The notes: generated from the sequence alone by a model not told the origin. 64,000 nt of DNA from Bacillus swezeyi (GCF_001969815.1 NZ_MRBK01000020.1:1-64000); one strand, 5' to 3'. Counted from the stretch's first letter, positions 53,706 to 63,747 are shown. Program-made: numbers and translations.

Positions 53706-53769
53706 TAAAAAAGCCGGTATATTCAGGATTGACCCATTTCAGCCAATCTTTCTGAATAATACCGGCTTA
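53706..53769 (-). terminator. Terminator-like hairpin between ybcI and dabB
   Basis: On the minus strand AAGCCGGTAT-ATTCAG pairs with CTGAATATACCGGCTT, enclosing a second hairpin (GATTG/CAATC), then T6. It starts 41 bp after the ybcI stop and precedes the dabB leader ORF. Its 3' arm resembles that of the attenuator at 54199-54257 (shared AATATACCG). Confidence 0.75.
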
Positions 53770-53809
53770 TCTTCAACTCATGTTCATGCTTTAAAGATCT
53801 TCCGTTTTT

Positions 53810-54184
53810 CTATGATAATTTCTTTTGCAGGTCGTTTGCCAATTTAAACACCATGATCCGTTCGCCTGTGCGCGTGCTGATATCCGTATGAAAGCTGATC
53901 GTATCTTCACCGGTCAGCTCTTTCATCAAGCGGTTCAGGTGTTCCATACCCGATTCCACCAAGCCGGAGCGGGTTCTTTTAATTGACAACAGGCCTTCTT
54001 TTGCACTGCAAAGTTCATACTCGGCGGGCGTCAAAATCCCGTTTAAGGAAACGATGACCATATTTCTGAGAATATCTGATTTCACAGACACGGACCCCCG
54101 TCCCAAGTAGTCTTTTTCCCATTGGGTTAAGGCTTTGCTGATCTCAGCCTCCAAAGACCCCTTCGTCAATTTCTGTTTTGCCAA
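53810..54184 (-). CDS. ybcI: DUF2294 protein YbcI
   Basis: 124 residues from TTG 54184, with AGGAGG 8 bp upstream. The sequence (KALTQWEKDYLGRGSVSVKS, ILTPAEYELCSAKEG, TGEDTISFHTDISTRTGERI) fits DUF2294 and the size of B. subtilis YbcI, next to ybcC/ndhF there too. It is small, soluble and of unknown function; a regulatory or bicarbonate-linked role with Dab is possible. It is first in the operon behind a structured leader. Confidence 0.75.
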   Translation of the reverse strand: MAKQKLTKGSLEAEISKALTQWEKDYLGRGSVSVKSDILRNMVIVSLNGILTPAEYELCSAKEGLLSIKRTRSGLVESGMEHLNRLMKELTGEDTISFHTDISTRTGERIMVFKLANDLQKKLS

Positions 54185-54198
54185 TGTTATATCCTCCT

Positions 54199-54257
54199 AA
54201 AAAAACGGTATATTTCTTTTCCGTATACACAAATATAGGGAAAACGAAATATACCGT
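54199..54257 (-). promoter_or_regulatory. Attenuator-like terminator hairpin directly before the ybcI ribosome site
   Basis: A perfect 12-bp inverted repeat ACGGTATATTTC (54205-54216) / GAAATATACCGT (54246-54257) extends by a further TTTTCC/GGAAAA after a one-base bulge. On the minus strand it is followed by T7 and then at once by AGGAGG. A terminator placed inside the leader before the first gene implies read-through control. Confidence 0.75.
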
Positions 54258-54388
54258 CCTATCAAAATGTTAATGTCATACACGGTAAAGATGACTTTTT
54301 CACGCGGCCATAATGCCATTATAGCCGAATGCTAAAGCTCTTTTGCATGAGATTACGATGATTGACTTTACGGAATTACTTTTTTAAT

Positions 54389-54417
54389 ATCATAGCTTTT
54401 AAGATTTATCATGTCAA
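54389..54417 (-). promoter_or_regulatory. Sigma-A promoter of the ybcI-dabBA operon
   Basis: Minus-strand TTGACA (54412-54417) and TATGAT (54389-54394) are 17 bp apart, near consensus. Transcription would start near 54382, giving a ~200-nt leader before ybcI. A second possible -10 (TATAAT) lies at 54318-54323. Confidence 0.7.
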
Positions 54418-54457
54418 TACCGGATTGTTTTTTGGATGTAAAAGGAAAATACCCGCC

Positions 54458-55009
54458 TTAGAAGACGAGCATTCCTTTTGCCACCTCATCGGATTTTTCT
54501 TTTCCGCTTAACAGTTCGGCAAGTTTGAGGGCAAACGGAATCGTTGTCGCCGGTCCCCTGGAGGTGATGATATTTCCGTCTGTCACGACAGGTTCATTTG
54601 TGTTGACTTCTGCCCCGGCCAGTTCTTTTTCAACACCCGGATAGCAGGTCGCTTTTTTGCCGCTGACAAGCCCTGTTTTTCCGAGCGTCATTGTCGCAGC
54701 GCAGATTGCAGCGACATATTTTCCTGCAGCTGCAGCTTCTTTTAACGTTTGATGCAAGCCTTGATGTTCAAGCATTTTCTTGCTTCCTACGTTTCCGCCG
54801 GGCAGAATCAGCATGTCCGCCACATCAAAGTCAGCATCCTCATACATTCGGTCGGCTTCAACGACAATGTCATGTCCGCCTTTTACATTGCGCGTCTGAT
54901 CAAGAGAGACCGTGACGGTTTCCACTTCAGCCCTACGTAAAATATCGATCGTTGCAATGGCTTCAATTTCTTCAAAACCTTCGATTAAAAAGACAAACGC
55001 TTTTTTCAT
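54458..55009 (-). CDS. DJ-1/PfpI family protein (YajL/ThiJ-like)
   Basis: 183 residues. The DJ-1 landmarks are FLIEGFEEIEAIATIDILRR with the conserved Glu, LILPGGNVGSKKML, and the nucleophile elbow YVAAICAATMTLG with Cys at ~residue 104. The C-terminal SRGPATTIPFALKLAELLSG is typical of the YajL/DJ-1 branch, credited with glyoxalase or deglycase-like activity and protection from oxidative or carbonyl stress. AGGAGG precedes ATG 55009. It is divergent from acoA. Confidence 0.82.
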   Translation of the reverse strand: MKKAFVFLIEGFEEIEAIATIDILRRAEVETVTVSLDQTRNVKGGHDIVVEADRMYEDADFDVADMLILPGGNVGSKKMLEHQGLHQTLKEAAAAGKYVAAICAATMTLGKTGLVSGKKATCYPGVEKELAGAEVNTNEPVVTDGNIITSRGPATTIPFALKLAELLSGKEKSDEVAKGMLVF

Positions 55010-55068
55010 GATAAAACCTCCTCCATTTTCATTCTAACGGCGAAAAAGATATGATCGCAACCGCTTCA

Positions 55069-55102
55069 GAGACAAAATGAGACCCGTGTCTCGTTTTGTC
55101 TC
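55069..55102 (+). promoter_or_regulatory. Palindromic upstream activating site for AcoR
   Basis: GAGACAAAATGAGAC (55069-55083) and GTCTCGTTTTGTCTC (55088-55102) form a 15-bp inverted repeat with one mismatch, 54 bp before the sigma-54 promoter. GAGACA occurs again at 55123. Bacterial enhancer-binding proteins bind such dyads upstream of sigma-54 promoters; AcoR, encoded after the operon, is the obvious ligand. Confidence 0.75.
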
Positions 55103-55155
55103 ATTTTTCTCATGATGGTTTTGAGACACAACACCGCTGTCATCGCTTTTTTCCG

Positions 55156-55172
55156 TTGGCACGATTTTTGCA
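55156..55172 (+). promoter_or_regulatory. Sigma-54 (SigL) promoter of acoABCL
   Basis: TTGGCACGATTTTTGCA matches TGGCAC-N5-TTGCA with GG and GC at -24/-12. It is 42 bp before acoA ATG. Acetoin dehydrogenase operons in Bacillus are SigL/AcoR controlled. Confidence 0.92.
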
Positions 55173-55213
55173 AGAAAAAGAGTGTGATGAAAAAAGACAG
55201 GAGGTTTTGCAAA

Positions 55214-56188
55214 ATGGAAGCGGCATTGACAAAGGAAAAAGCGGTATGGATGTACAAGAAAATGCTGGAGATCCGCCGATTTGAAGACCGGGTGCATGAG
55301 CTTTTTGCCCAAGGGATTCTGCCTGGCTTTGTACACCTTTATGCGGGGGAAGAAGCTGTTGCAGTAGGCGTCTGCGCCCATTTGAATGACAAGGACAGCA
55401 TCACAAGCACACATCGCGGCCATGGACATTGTATTGCAAAGGGATGTGACCTCAAGGGGATGATGGCTGAAATATACGGAAAGGCCACAGGGCTTTGCAA
55501 AGGAAAAGGCGGATCGATGCACATCGCTGATTTTGACAAAGGCATGCTCGGCGCCAACGGGATTGTCGGAGGCGGTTTTCCATTGGCCTGCGGGTCGGCC
55601 CTGACAGCAAAATACAAAAAGACCAAAAATGTAAGCGTTTGCTTTTTTGGCGACGGTGCAAACAATCAAGGCACATTTCATGAAGGAATCAACCTTGCCG
55701 CCATCTGGAAGCTGCCGGTCATATTCGTAGCTGAAAACAACGGTTATGGAGAAGCGACACCGTTTTCCTATGCTTCAAGCTGCAAATCGATCGCAGACCG
55801 TGCAGCCGGCTACGGAATTCCGGGCATCCAAGTGAACGGAAAAGACGTGCTGGCCGTCTATCAAGCAGCGGAGCAAGCGGTGAAACGGGCGAAAAACGGT
55901 GAGGGGCCTACATTAATTGAATGCATGACATACCGGAATTACGGCCATTTTGAGGGGGATGCCCAGCGCTATAAAACAAATGAGGAAAAAACGGAACATC
56001 AAGAAGAAAAAGACGCGATCTCAGCTTTCAGGCACGACTTATTGACAAGACAGGTTTTGAATGAGGCGGAGCTGACCGAGATTGAAGCAGCGGTGGCAGA
56101 AGCGATAGATGAAGCGGTTGAATTCAGTGAAGAAAGCGCTTATCCAGATCATGCGGAATTACTGAAAGATGTTTATGTATCTTATTAA
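55214..56188 (+). CDS. acoA: Acetoin dehydrogenase E1 component alpha subunit
   Basis: 324 residues from ATG 55214 (AGGAGG upstream; earlier in-frame codons lie over the promoter). The TPP-dependent dehydrogenase E1-alpha features are THRGHGHCIAKG, the thiamine pyrophosphate motif FFGDGANNQGTFHEGINLA through AENN, and YRNYGHFEGD. With AcoB it cleaves acetoin oxidatively to acetaldehyde and an acetyl group passed to AcoC. It is first in the operon. Confidence 0.93.
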   Translation: MEAALTKEKAVWMYKKMLEIRRFEDRVHELFAQGILPGFVHLYAGEEAVAVGVCAHLNDKDSITSTHRGHGHCIAKGCDLKGMMAEIYGKATGLCKGKGGSMHIADFDKGMLGANGIVGGGFPLACGSALTAKYKKTKNVSVCFFGDGANNQGTFHEGINLAAIWKLPVIFVAENNGYGEATPFSYASSCKSIADRAAGYGIPGIQVNGKDVLAVYQAAEQAVKRAKNGEGPTLIECMTYRNYGHFEGDAQRYKTNEEKTEHQEEKDAISAFRHDLLTRQVLNEAELTEIEAAVAEAIDEAVEFSEESAYPDHAELLKDVYVSY

Positions 56189-56211
56189 TTGATCAGAAAG
56201 GGGAAGAAAAA

Positions 56212-57246
56212 ATGGCGAGAGAATTGAGTATGTCCGGCGCACTGAATGAAGCGATCAAACTTGCGATGAGAAAAGATGATCATGTCATTTTAATGGGGGA
56301 AGATGTTGCCGGCGGAGCCTATGTCGATCATTTGCAGGATGATGAAGCATGGGGCGGTGTCCTCGGTGTGACAAAAGGGCTTGTTCAGGAATTCGGACGC
56401 GAGCGCGTCCTTGATACGCCGATCAGTGAAGCGGGATACATCGGCGCCGCGATGGCGGCTGCTTCAACGGGCCTCAGACCGATTGCCGAATTGATGTTTA
56501 ATGATTTTATCGGGAGCTGTCTAGATCAAGTGCTGAACCAAGGAGCCAAATTCCGCTATATGTTCGGGGGGAAAGCGGAGGTGCCGATCACGATCAGAAC
56601 GACTCACGGGGCGGGCTTCAGAGCGGCGGCCCAGCATTCGCAAAGCTTGTACGCCCTTTTTACAAGCATTCCCGGTTTGAAAGTGATCGTGCCGTCATCT
56701 CCGTATGATGCCAAAGGCTTGCTGCTGGCAGCGATTGAAGATCAGGACCCCGTCTTCTTTTTTGAAGACAAAACGTTATACAACATGACCGGTGATGTGC
56801 CGGAAGAATATTACACACTGCCGATCGGCAAAGCTGATGTGAAACGGGAGGGTGCTGATGTCACGATTTTCGCGGTCGGCAAACAGGTCAACACAGCCCT
56901 GCAAGCGGCAGAACAGCTGGCCTCCAAGGGGATCGATGCAGAGGTTCTTGATCCGCGCAGCTTGTCGCCGCTTGATGAAGAAGCAGTTCTGGCGTCAGTA
57001 GAGAAAACGAACCGGCTCGTCATTGTGGATGAAGCGAATCCGAGATGCGGCATCGCTGCAGATATCGCCTCATTAGTCGCCGACAAAGGCTTTGATGCAC
57101 TCGATGCACCGATCAAAAAGGTGACGGCGCCTCATACACCGGTTCCATTTTCACCGCCGCTTGAAGACATTTATCTGCCAACACCGGAAAAAGTCGCTGC
57201 AACCGTATTGGAGATGCTCGGTGAGACATCATCTCAAGGTCTGTAA
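56212..57246 (+). CDS. acoB: Acetoin dehydrogenase E1 component beta subunit
   Basis: 344 residues. Transketolase-like E1-beta with MGEDVAGGAYVDHLQDDEAW, DTPISEAGYIGAAMAAASTG, TTHGAGFRAAAQHSQSLYAL and the C-terminal VIVDEANPRCGIAADIASL. It forms the E1 heterotetramer with AcoA and helps bind thiamine diphosphate. The gap to acoA is 23 bp; AAGGGG precedes ATG 56212. Confidence 0.93.
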   Translation: MARELSMSGALNEAIKLAMRKDDHVILMGEDVAGGAYVDHLQDDEAWGGVLGVTKGLVQEFGRERVLDTPISEAGYIGAAMAAASTGLRPIAELMFNDFIGSCLDQVLNQGAKFRYMFGGKAEVPITIRTTHGAGFRAAAQHSQSLYALFTSIPGLKVIVPSSPYDAKGLLLAAIEDQDPVFFFEDKTLYNMTGDVPEEYYTLPIGKADVKREGADVTIFAVGKQVNTALQAAEQLASKGIDAEVLDPRSLSPLDEEAVLASVEKTNRLVIVDEANPRCGIAADIASLVADKGFDALDAPIKKVTAPHTPVPFSPPLEDIYLPTPEKVAATVLEMLGETSSQGL

Positions 57247-57267
57247 CAGAAGAAAGGAGAGGGGAAT

Positions 57268-58398
57268 ATGGCTGTCGAGGTTGTCATGCCGAAACTGGGA
57301 ATGTCGATGAAAGAAGGCACAGTTTCCGTATGGAACAAAAAAGTCGGAGAAGCAGTTGATAAAGGCGAAAGCATTGCAAGCATCAACTCTGAAAAAATCG
57401 AAATGGAAATCGAGTCGCCCGCAGAAGGCACCGTTTTAGATATTAAAGTCTCTGAAGGAGAGGGCGTACCGCCCGGAACCGTCATCTGTTATATCGGTGA
57501 AGCAAACGAACAGATTGAAAAAAAGAAAGAAAAAGAGGAAAAGCAAAAAACTGCGGGAAAGCGAATAAAAATTTCCCCTGCTGCCCGTAAAATTGCCGAA
57601 GGCGCAAATGTGGACATCAAAACGCTTGAAGGTACCGGACCGGGCGGAAGAATTACGAAGGCAGATGTACTGAAGGCGCTCCCTGATCAGCAAAAGCAGC
57701 AAACAAACGAAGCGGAAGATCCGCCTGTCAGCATGATGCGGAAAACAATTGCCTCAAGGATGACAGAAAGCCTGCAAAACAGCGCCCAGCTTACGCTGAC
57801 CATGAAAGCTGATGTCACAAAACTAACAGACTTGCAGCATCAGCTTAATGAAACAGCGAAAACGAGGTATGATACAAAACTGACAATCACCGACTTTGCC
57901 GCCAGGGCAGCGACGCTTTCACTGTTGGAGCATCCCGGCATGAACAGCATGTATCAAGACAGCAGAGTGACGGTTTTTGAGCATGTTCATCTAGGAATTG
58001 CAGCCGCTTTGGATCACGGTTTGGCTGTTCCGGTTGTCCGGCACGCGGAGCGCCTGCCATTGATTGAACTGGCAAAGAAAATCAAGTGGTATGGCCAAAA
58101 AGCGCGCGAGGGGAAACTTCTTCATGATGAGATCGAAGGCTCAACCTTTACGATTACAAATCTCGGTGCATACGGTGTAGAGCATTTTACACCGATTTTG
58201 AATCCGCCGGAAACGGGCATTCTCGGGGTCGGCAAAATGTATGAAGCACCTGTTTACAAAGAAGGGGAATTGTGTAAAAGCGCGATTCTCCCGCTCAGCC
58301 TGACATTTGACCACCGCGCACTGGACGGAGCGCCGGCGGCAGCATTTCTTGCAGCGGTGAAGAACTATTTAGAGGACCCGGCAGCGATTCTTTTATAG
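57268..58398 (+). CDS. acoC: Acetoin dehydrogenase E2 component (dihydrolipoamide acetyltransferase)
   Basis: 376 residues. One lipoyl domain (residues 1-77) has the modified Lys in INSEKIEMEIESPAEG. A Lys/Glu-rich linker precedes a peripheral subunit-binding domain (SPAARKIAEGANVDIKTLEG, GPGGRITKADV). The catalytic core ends with FDHRALDGAPAAAFLAAV, including the active-site His and Asp. It transfers the acetyl group to CoA and forms the complex core. Gaps to neighbours are about 20 bp. Confidence 0.92.
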   Translation: MAVEVVMPKLGMSMKEGTVSVWNKKVGEAVDKGESIASINSEKIEMEIESPAEGTVLDIKVSEGEGVPPGTVICYIGEANEQIEKKKEKEEKQKTAGKRIKISPAARKIAEGANVDIKTLEGTGPGGRITKADVLKALPDQQKQQTNEAEDPPVSMMRKTIASRMTESLQNSAQLTLTMKADVTKLTDLQHQLNETAKTRYDTKLTITDFAARAATLSLLEHPGMNSMYQDSRVTVFEHVHLGIAAALDHGLAVPVVRHAERLPLIELAKKIKWYGQKAREGKLLHDEIEGSTFTITNLGAYGVEHFTPILNPPETGILGVGKMYEAPVYKEGELCKSAILPLSLTFDHRALDGAPAAAFLAAVKNYLEDPAAILL

Positions 58399-58416
58399 AA
58401 AGAAGGTGAAGAAACT

Positions 58417-59796
58417 GTGACACTCGCCATTATCGGAGGGGGGCCTGCGGGGTATGTGGCGGCAATTACAGCCGCCCGCCGCGGCAGGAAAGTCATTTTG
58501 ATTGATCAAAGAGATTTGGGGGGAACATGTTTAAATGAAGGCTGTATTCCGACCAAATCGCTTTTGGAAAGCGCGGATATGGTCGAAAAAATCAAGTCGG
58601 CCAGCGAGTTCGGAATCGACCTTTCCCGGGAAAATCCGGTCATTCATTGGCAGGCCGTTCAAAACCGAAAAAAATCAATCGTCAGGCAGCTTGCAGACGG
58701 AGTCCGATACTTGATGAATAAAAACAAAATCAAGGTAATGAAAGGAAAAGCGTCTTTTCTTTCCGAACACGACATTTTGATTGAAGGCGGAGGAAAGCCT
58801 GAAGTCATCAAAGCCGAGCATATCATCATCGCGGCAGGATCGGAACCGGCTGCTCTGCCCTTTGCGCCTTTCGACGGAAAGTGGATCATTCACAGCGGTG
58901 ATGCGATGTCCCTTCCGTCGATTCCCGATTCGCTTTTTATCATTGGCGGAGGAATTATCGGCTGTGAATTCGCAAGCATTTTTAGCAGAATGGGTACAAA
59001 GGTTGTTATGGCTGAGCAGGCAGAACAGATTTTGCCTGAAGAAGATCCTGACATTGCAGAATGCTTAAAAAGCAAGCTTGAGGAAGCGGGAGTACAGATC
59101 TTGACATCTGCTGCAGTGGAACGGCTTGATCCGGTATTGAAAAAAGCCTTTCTTCTGAAGAATGGAGATGAACGCGTTGAGGCACACTCAGATGTTTGTT
59201 TGGTCGCGATTGGCCGAAAACCGAGAGTGACAGAGCTGAATCTTGATCAAATCGGCATTCAATATGACAGTAAAGGCATTCATATCAATCAGCATATGCA
59301 GACGAACCTTTCGCACATCTACGCCTGCGGGGATGTTGCAGGGGGAGTCCAGCTTGCCCATGCCGCCTTCCATGAAGGAACGGTTGCCGCCTCCCACGCA
59401 TCAGGCCAAGATGTGCAGGTTCATGACAAAGTTATACCGCGCTGCATCTATACATCTCCTGAAATCGCAAGCGTAGGCTTAAATGAACAAAAAGCCAGGG
59501 AACGCTATGGAGATATTCGAATTGGGGAGTTTTCGTTTTCCGCAAATGGGAAAGCGCTGATTTTAAATCAGCCGGTCGGCAAAGTGAAAATCATTACAGA
59601 ACCGGAATATCAAGAAATCATAGGGGTGTCGATTATCGGACCGAACGCGACCGAGCTGATCGGGCAGGCGTCCGTGATGATGCATGCTGAGCTGACCGCT
59701 GACACAATGGAGAATTTTATCGCCGCACATCCGACTCTTTCAGAGGCCGTCCACGAAGCCTTGCTGCAAACAAGCGGCCATGCGATCCATTGCTGA
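58417..59796 (+). CDS. acoL: Dihydrolipoamide dehydrogenase (E3) of the acetoin complex
   Basis: 459 residues from GTG 58417 (AAGGTGA upstream). The FAD motif is IIGGGPAGYVAAITAARRG; the redox disulfide lies in GGTCLNEGCIPTKSLLE; the NAD motif is IIGGGIIGCEFASIF; the C-terminal base is His in AAHPTLSEAVHEALLQ. It reoxidises the lipoyl arm of AcoC with NAD+. Last gene of the operon, with a terminator after it. Confidence 0.93.
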   Translation: MTLAIIGGGPAGYVAAITAARRGRKVILIDQRDLGGTCLNEGCIPTKSLLESADMVEKIKSASEFGIDLSRENPVIHWQAVQNRKKSIVRQLADGVRYLMNKNKIKVMKGKASFLSEHDILIEGGGKPEVIKAEHIIIAAGSEPAALPFAPFDGKWIIHSGDAMSLPSIPDSLFIIGGGIIGCEFASIFSRMGTKVVMAEQAEQILPEEDPDIAECLKSKLEEAGVQILTSAAVERLDPVLKKAFLLKNGDERVEAHSDVCLVAIGRKPRVTELNLDQIGIQYDSKGIHINQHMQTNLSHIYACGDVAGGVQLAHAAFHEGTVAASHASGQDVQVHDKVIPRCIYTSPEIASVGLNEQKARERYGDIRIGEFSFSANGKALILNQPVGKVKIITEPEYQEIIGVSIIGPNATELIGQASVMMHAELTADTMENFIAAHPTLSEAVHEALLQTSGHAIHC

Positions 59797-59804
59797 TTCA
59801 GGAT

Positions 59805-59840
59805 AAAAACTTCGCATATTTCATTGTGCGAAGTTTTTTC
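59805..59840 (+). terminator. Terminator of acoABCL
   Basis: AAAAACTTCGCA/TGCGAAGTTTTTT with a T-run, 10 bp after acoL. Confidence 0.85.
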
Positions 59841-59858
59841 ATGGGCTGACAAACGGTG

Positions 59859-59887
59859 TTGAAAGCGCTTTTATAATTATCTATAAT
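59859..59887 (+). promoter_or_regulatory. Sigma-A promoter of acoR overlapped by a cre site
   Basis: TTGAAA (59859-59864) and TATAAT (59882-59887) are 17 bp apart. TGAAAGCGCTTTTA at 59860-59873 overlaps the -35 and fits the catabolite-responsive element pattern with one deviation. CcpA binding there would shut off acoR, and so the operon, during glucose growth. Confidence 0.75.
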
Positions 59888-59915
59888 GAGATAAAAGCCC
59901 TTAGGAGAGGATGGA

Positions 59916-61769
59916 ATGAATCCGACGCCCTGCTATTTAAATACGTGGAAACGCTTTGTTCAGGAGGGACTGCTTGATGGGTCCCGCCTGAACAAAAGAG
60001 TGATGGAGTCATGGTACCGCTGCAAAAAAGCAAATGTGAATCCGTATTTAGATAAAGGACAGTCGATTTTACAAAAGGAATTATTAAGCGTTCAAAAAGA
60101 AAAACATGCATTATTTCTTGATGTGGCGCTGCCCTATTTAAACAAAATCAGCCAAGAATTAAAAGAATCAGAAATGATGGCCCTTCTTATCGATGCAGAT
60201 GGCTATGTTTTAAGCTTGGCCGGAAGTCAAAGGACGCTTGCTGAAGCGGGAAGAATCAATTTTGTTGAAGGTGTCCGCTGGACGGAAGCGGAGGTCGGCA
60301 CGAATGCAATCGGAACAGCGCTGGAAATCGGTGAGGCTGTGACGATTAACGGCTCTGAACATTTCTCAGTTGCTTCCCATCATTGGAGCTGTTCAGCCGC
60401 TCCGATTCGCGATGAATCCGGAATGACCATGGGGGTGATCGACATTTCCTGTCTGACTGACAGGAGGCACCCGTTTATGCTGGGAATGGCTGCAACAGCC
60501 GCGCATGCCATTGAACGAGAGGTTCATGTATACACGAAAAGAAAAGAAATGGAGCTGGTCAGCAGTTGTCTCGAGAAGGTTGAATCAGATGAACCGTTTG
60601 TCGTCTGTGATGAAAAAAGACAGATTGTATCGGCAAGCAGTCCGGTTCGGGAGCGGTTTTCCGGGTGGCGCGGCATGCAGGTCAATAAGCTGTCTGAAGG
60701 AGGATTTCATATTCTGCGCGAGCGAACCATCCGCTCAGAAACAGACGGCAAGACGCTCGGAGTGTCGGTCTCATTAGCAGAAGCTCCGCGAAAAGATCCG
60801 GCCAAAACATTTATATCCTATTTCAGCTTTCCGGGAGAAACAGGAACAAGCAAGGCGTTTCAAAACGCACTCAATGAAATGAAACTGGCGGCTCAAACTG
60901 ATGCAAATGTATACATATGGGGGGAAACAGGCTCTGGGAAAGATCTTGCTGCAAGAGCGATCCATGCGGGAAGCGCCAGAAGAAACGGCCCTTTTCTCGC
61001 GGTCAACTGCGGTGCCATCCCTGAAAGCCTAATGGAGAGCGAATTGTTCGGCTATGCCGAAGGCGCGTTTACAGGGGCGAAACGCCGCGGTTCAAAGGGG
61101 AAGTTTGAGCAGGCTCATAAAGGAACGATCTTTTTGGATGAAATCGGTGAAATCCCTTTTCAGATGCAAGTGGCGCTGCTTCGGATTATCGAAGAGCGAA
61201 AGGTCACTCCGATTGGCGGGGCTCATGAAGTTCCTTTAGACATCCGCATTATAACCGCAACCCATCGCGATATGAACGAACTTTTACAGCAAGGGAAGAT
61301 CCGTGAAGACCTTTACTACCGTCTTCATGTTTACCCGGTAAAAATCCCGCCGCTCAGAGAAAGAAAAGAAGACATCCCCGATTTATTCCGCCATTACAAG
61401 GAAAAGCACCGGTGGGAGGCTGAGTTTCCGCGAGGGTTTTTTCAGCGGCTTCAAGAATACCATTGGCCTGGAAACATTCGTGAGCTCTTCAATATTTTCG
61501 AGAGATTAAGGGTTTTATTTCCCGCCGGCGGTTTGATCAGTCCGTCCCAGTATGCTTCGGTCTTGGACGTTCTTGACTGGAAAAGCGGAAAAACGTCTGC
61601 GGAAGGCGGTCAGCCGCCTTCAAGCGGATTGTCATTCAGAGAGCGCATTCAAAAACATATGATGATGGATGCTTTGCAAAAAGCGAAAGGCAATGTGTCA
61701 GAAGCGGCAAAGTTAGCGGGCATTCCGAGAAGCACGTTTTACAAACGGCTTCGAAAATATAACCTTTAG
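59916..61769 (+). CDS. acoR: Sigma-54-dependent transcriptional activator AcoR
   Basis: 617 residues. An N-terminal GAF-like sensor region (~60-210; EVGTNAIGTALEIGEAVTIN) is followed by the AAA+ domain with Walker A IWGETGSGKDLAARAIH, the sigma-54 contact GAFTGAKRRGSKG and Walker B GTIFLDEIGE. The C-terminal Fis-type helix-turn-helix is GNVSEAAKLAGIPRSTFYKR. It activates acoABCL from the palindromic site near 55069 in response to acetoin. It has its own sigma-A promoter with a cre site. ATG 59916 follows TAGGAGAGG. Confidence 0.93.
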   Translation: MNPTPCYLNTWKRFVQEGLLDGSRLNKRVMESWYRCKKANVNPYLDKGQSILQKELLSVQKEKHALFLDVALPYLNKISQELKESEMMALLIDADGYVLSLAGSQRTLAEAGRINFVEGVRWTEAEVGTNAIGTALEIGEAVTINGSEHFSVASHHWSCSAAPIRDESGMTMGVIDISCLTDRRHPFMLGMAATAAHAIEREVHVYTKRKEMELVSSCLEKVESDEPFVVCDEKRQIVSASSPVRERFSGWRGMQVNKLSEGGFHILRERTIRSETDGKTLGVSVSLAEAPRKDPAKTFISYFSFPGETGTSKAFQNALNEMKLAAQTDANVYIWGETGSGKDLAARAIHAGSARRNGPFLAVNCGAIPESLMESELFGYAEGAFTGAKRRGSKGKFEQAHKGTIFLDEIGEIPFQMQVALLRIIEERKVTPIGGAHEVPLDIRIITATHRDMNELLQQGKIREDLYYRLHVYPVKIPPLRERKEDIPDLFRHYKEKHRWEAEFPRGFFQRLQEYHWPGNIRELFNIFERLRVLFPAGGLISPSQYASVLDVLDWKSGKTSAEGGQPPSSGLSFRERIQKHMMMDALQKAKGNVSEAAKLAGIPRSTFYKRLRKYNL

Positions 61770-62096
61770 CTAACCCCTCGGCGCCCAGAGCATAATGCTG
61801 ACACCTGCCAAACAGACCGCAGCCCCGACCCAGTCATAGAGGTCAGGGGTTTTTTTATCGACCCACCAACCCCAAAGCACTGCAAGAATAATAAAAACGC
61901 CTCCGTAAGCTGCATAGACGCGCCCAAAGGAAGGGAATGCCTGAAAAGTCGGAATGACTCCATATATGATTAAAATCAAGCCTCCGGTTATTCCGTACCA
62001 CAGAGGTCTGGATTCCCTCAGCCAAAGCCAAACCAAGTATCCCCCGCCGATTTCAGCCAAGCCCGCGAGCAAAAATAAAATGATTGTGATCAGCAT
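61770..62096 (-). CDS. yfjF: UPF0060 small membrane protein YfjF (YnfA family)
   Basis: 108 residues with four membrane helices ([64 protein letters not shown]). It belongs to UPF0060/YnfA, similar to small multidrug resistance proteins; substrate unknown. ATG 62096 has GGAG about 10 bp upstream; GTG 62105 is too close. It converges on acoR with no spacer: the stop codons are adjacent. Confidence 0.82.
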   Translation of the reverse strand: MLITIILFLLAGLAEIGGGYLVWLWLRESRPLWYGITGGLILIIYGVIPTFQAFPSFGRVYAAYGGVFIILAVLWGWWVDKKTPDLYDWVGAAVCLAGVSIMLWAPRG

Positions 62097-62222
62097 GAAC
62101 AACACACTCCAATTATGATGTCGAGGCTTTTATTGTACATGATTTCGGATAGACCGGGAAAGTTCCCGCATTTCGGGAAAATAAACAGAACGCGATTATA
62201 GGAACTGTCTTCTCCGAACCTG

Positions 62223-63634
<1,412 letters not shown>

Positions 63635-63646
63635 TGTTTCCCAATG

Positions 63647-63679
63647 CCGGCGGCCCGCCCAGCTGGGAAGCGCCGCCGG
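63647..63679. terminator. GC-rich hairpin after malA, without a T-run
   Basis: CCGGCGGC/GCCGCCGG form a perfect 8-bp stem with a short inner stem (CCCAG/CTGGG). No U-tract follows, so it is a weak terminator or an mRNA-stabilising structure between malA and malR. Confidence 0.5.
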
Positions 63680-63747
63680 TTAATCCAGGCATATCTCCTC
63701 ATTTATTCTCGTATTTTATATAATAGAGATAAATGAGGTGAAGAAAG

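Noticed and set aside
55034..55681. 215-codon minus-strand ORF opposite acoA
   Set aside because: It is the antisense shadow of acoA and runs through the sigma-54 promoter and AcoR palindrome.
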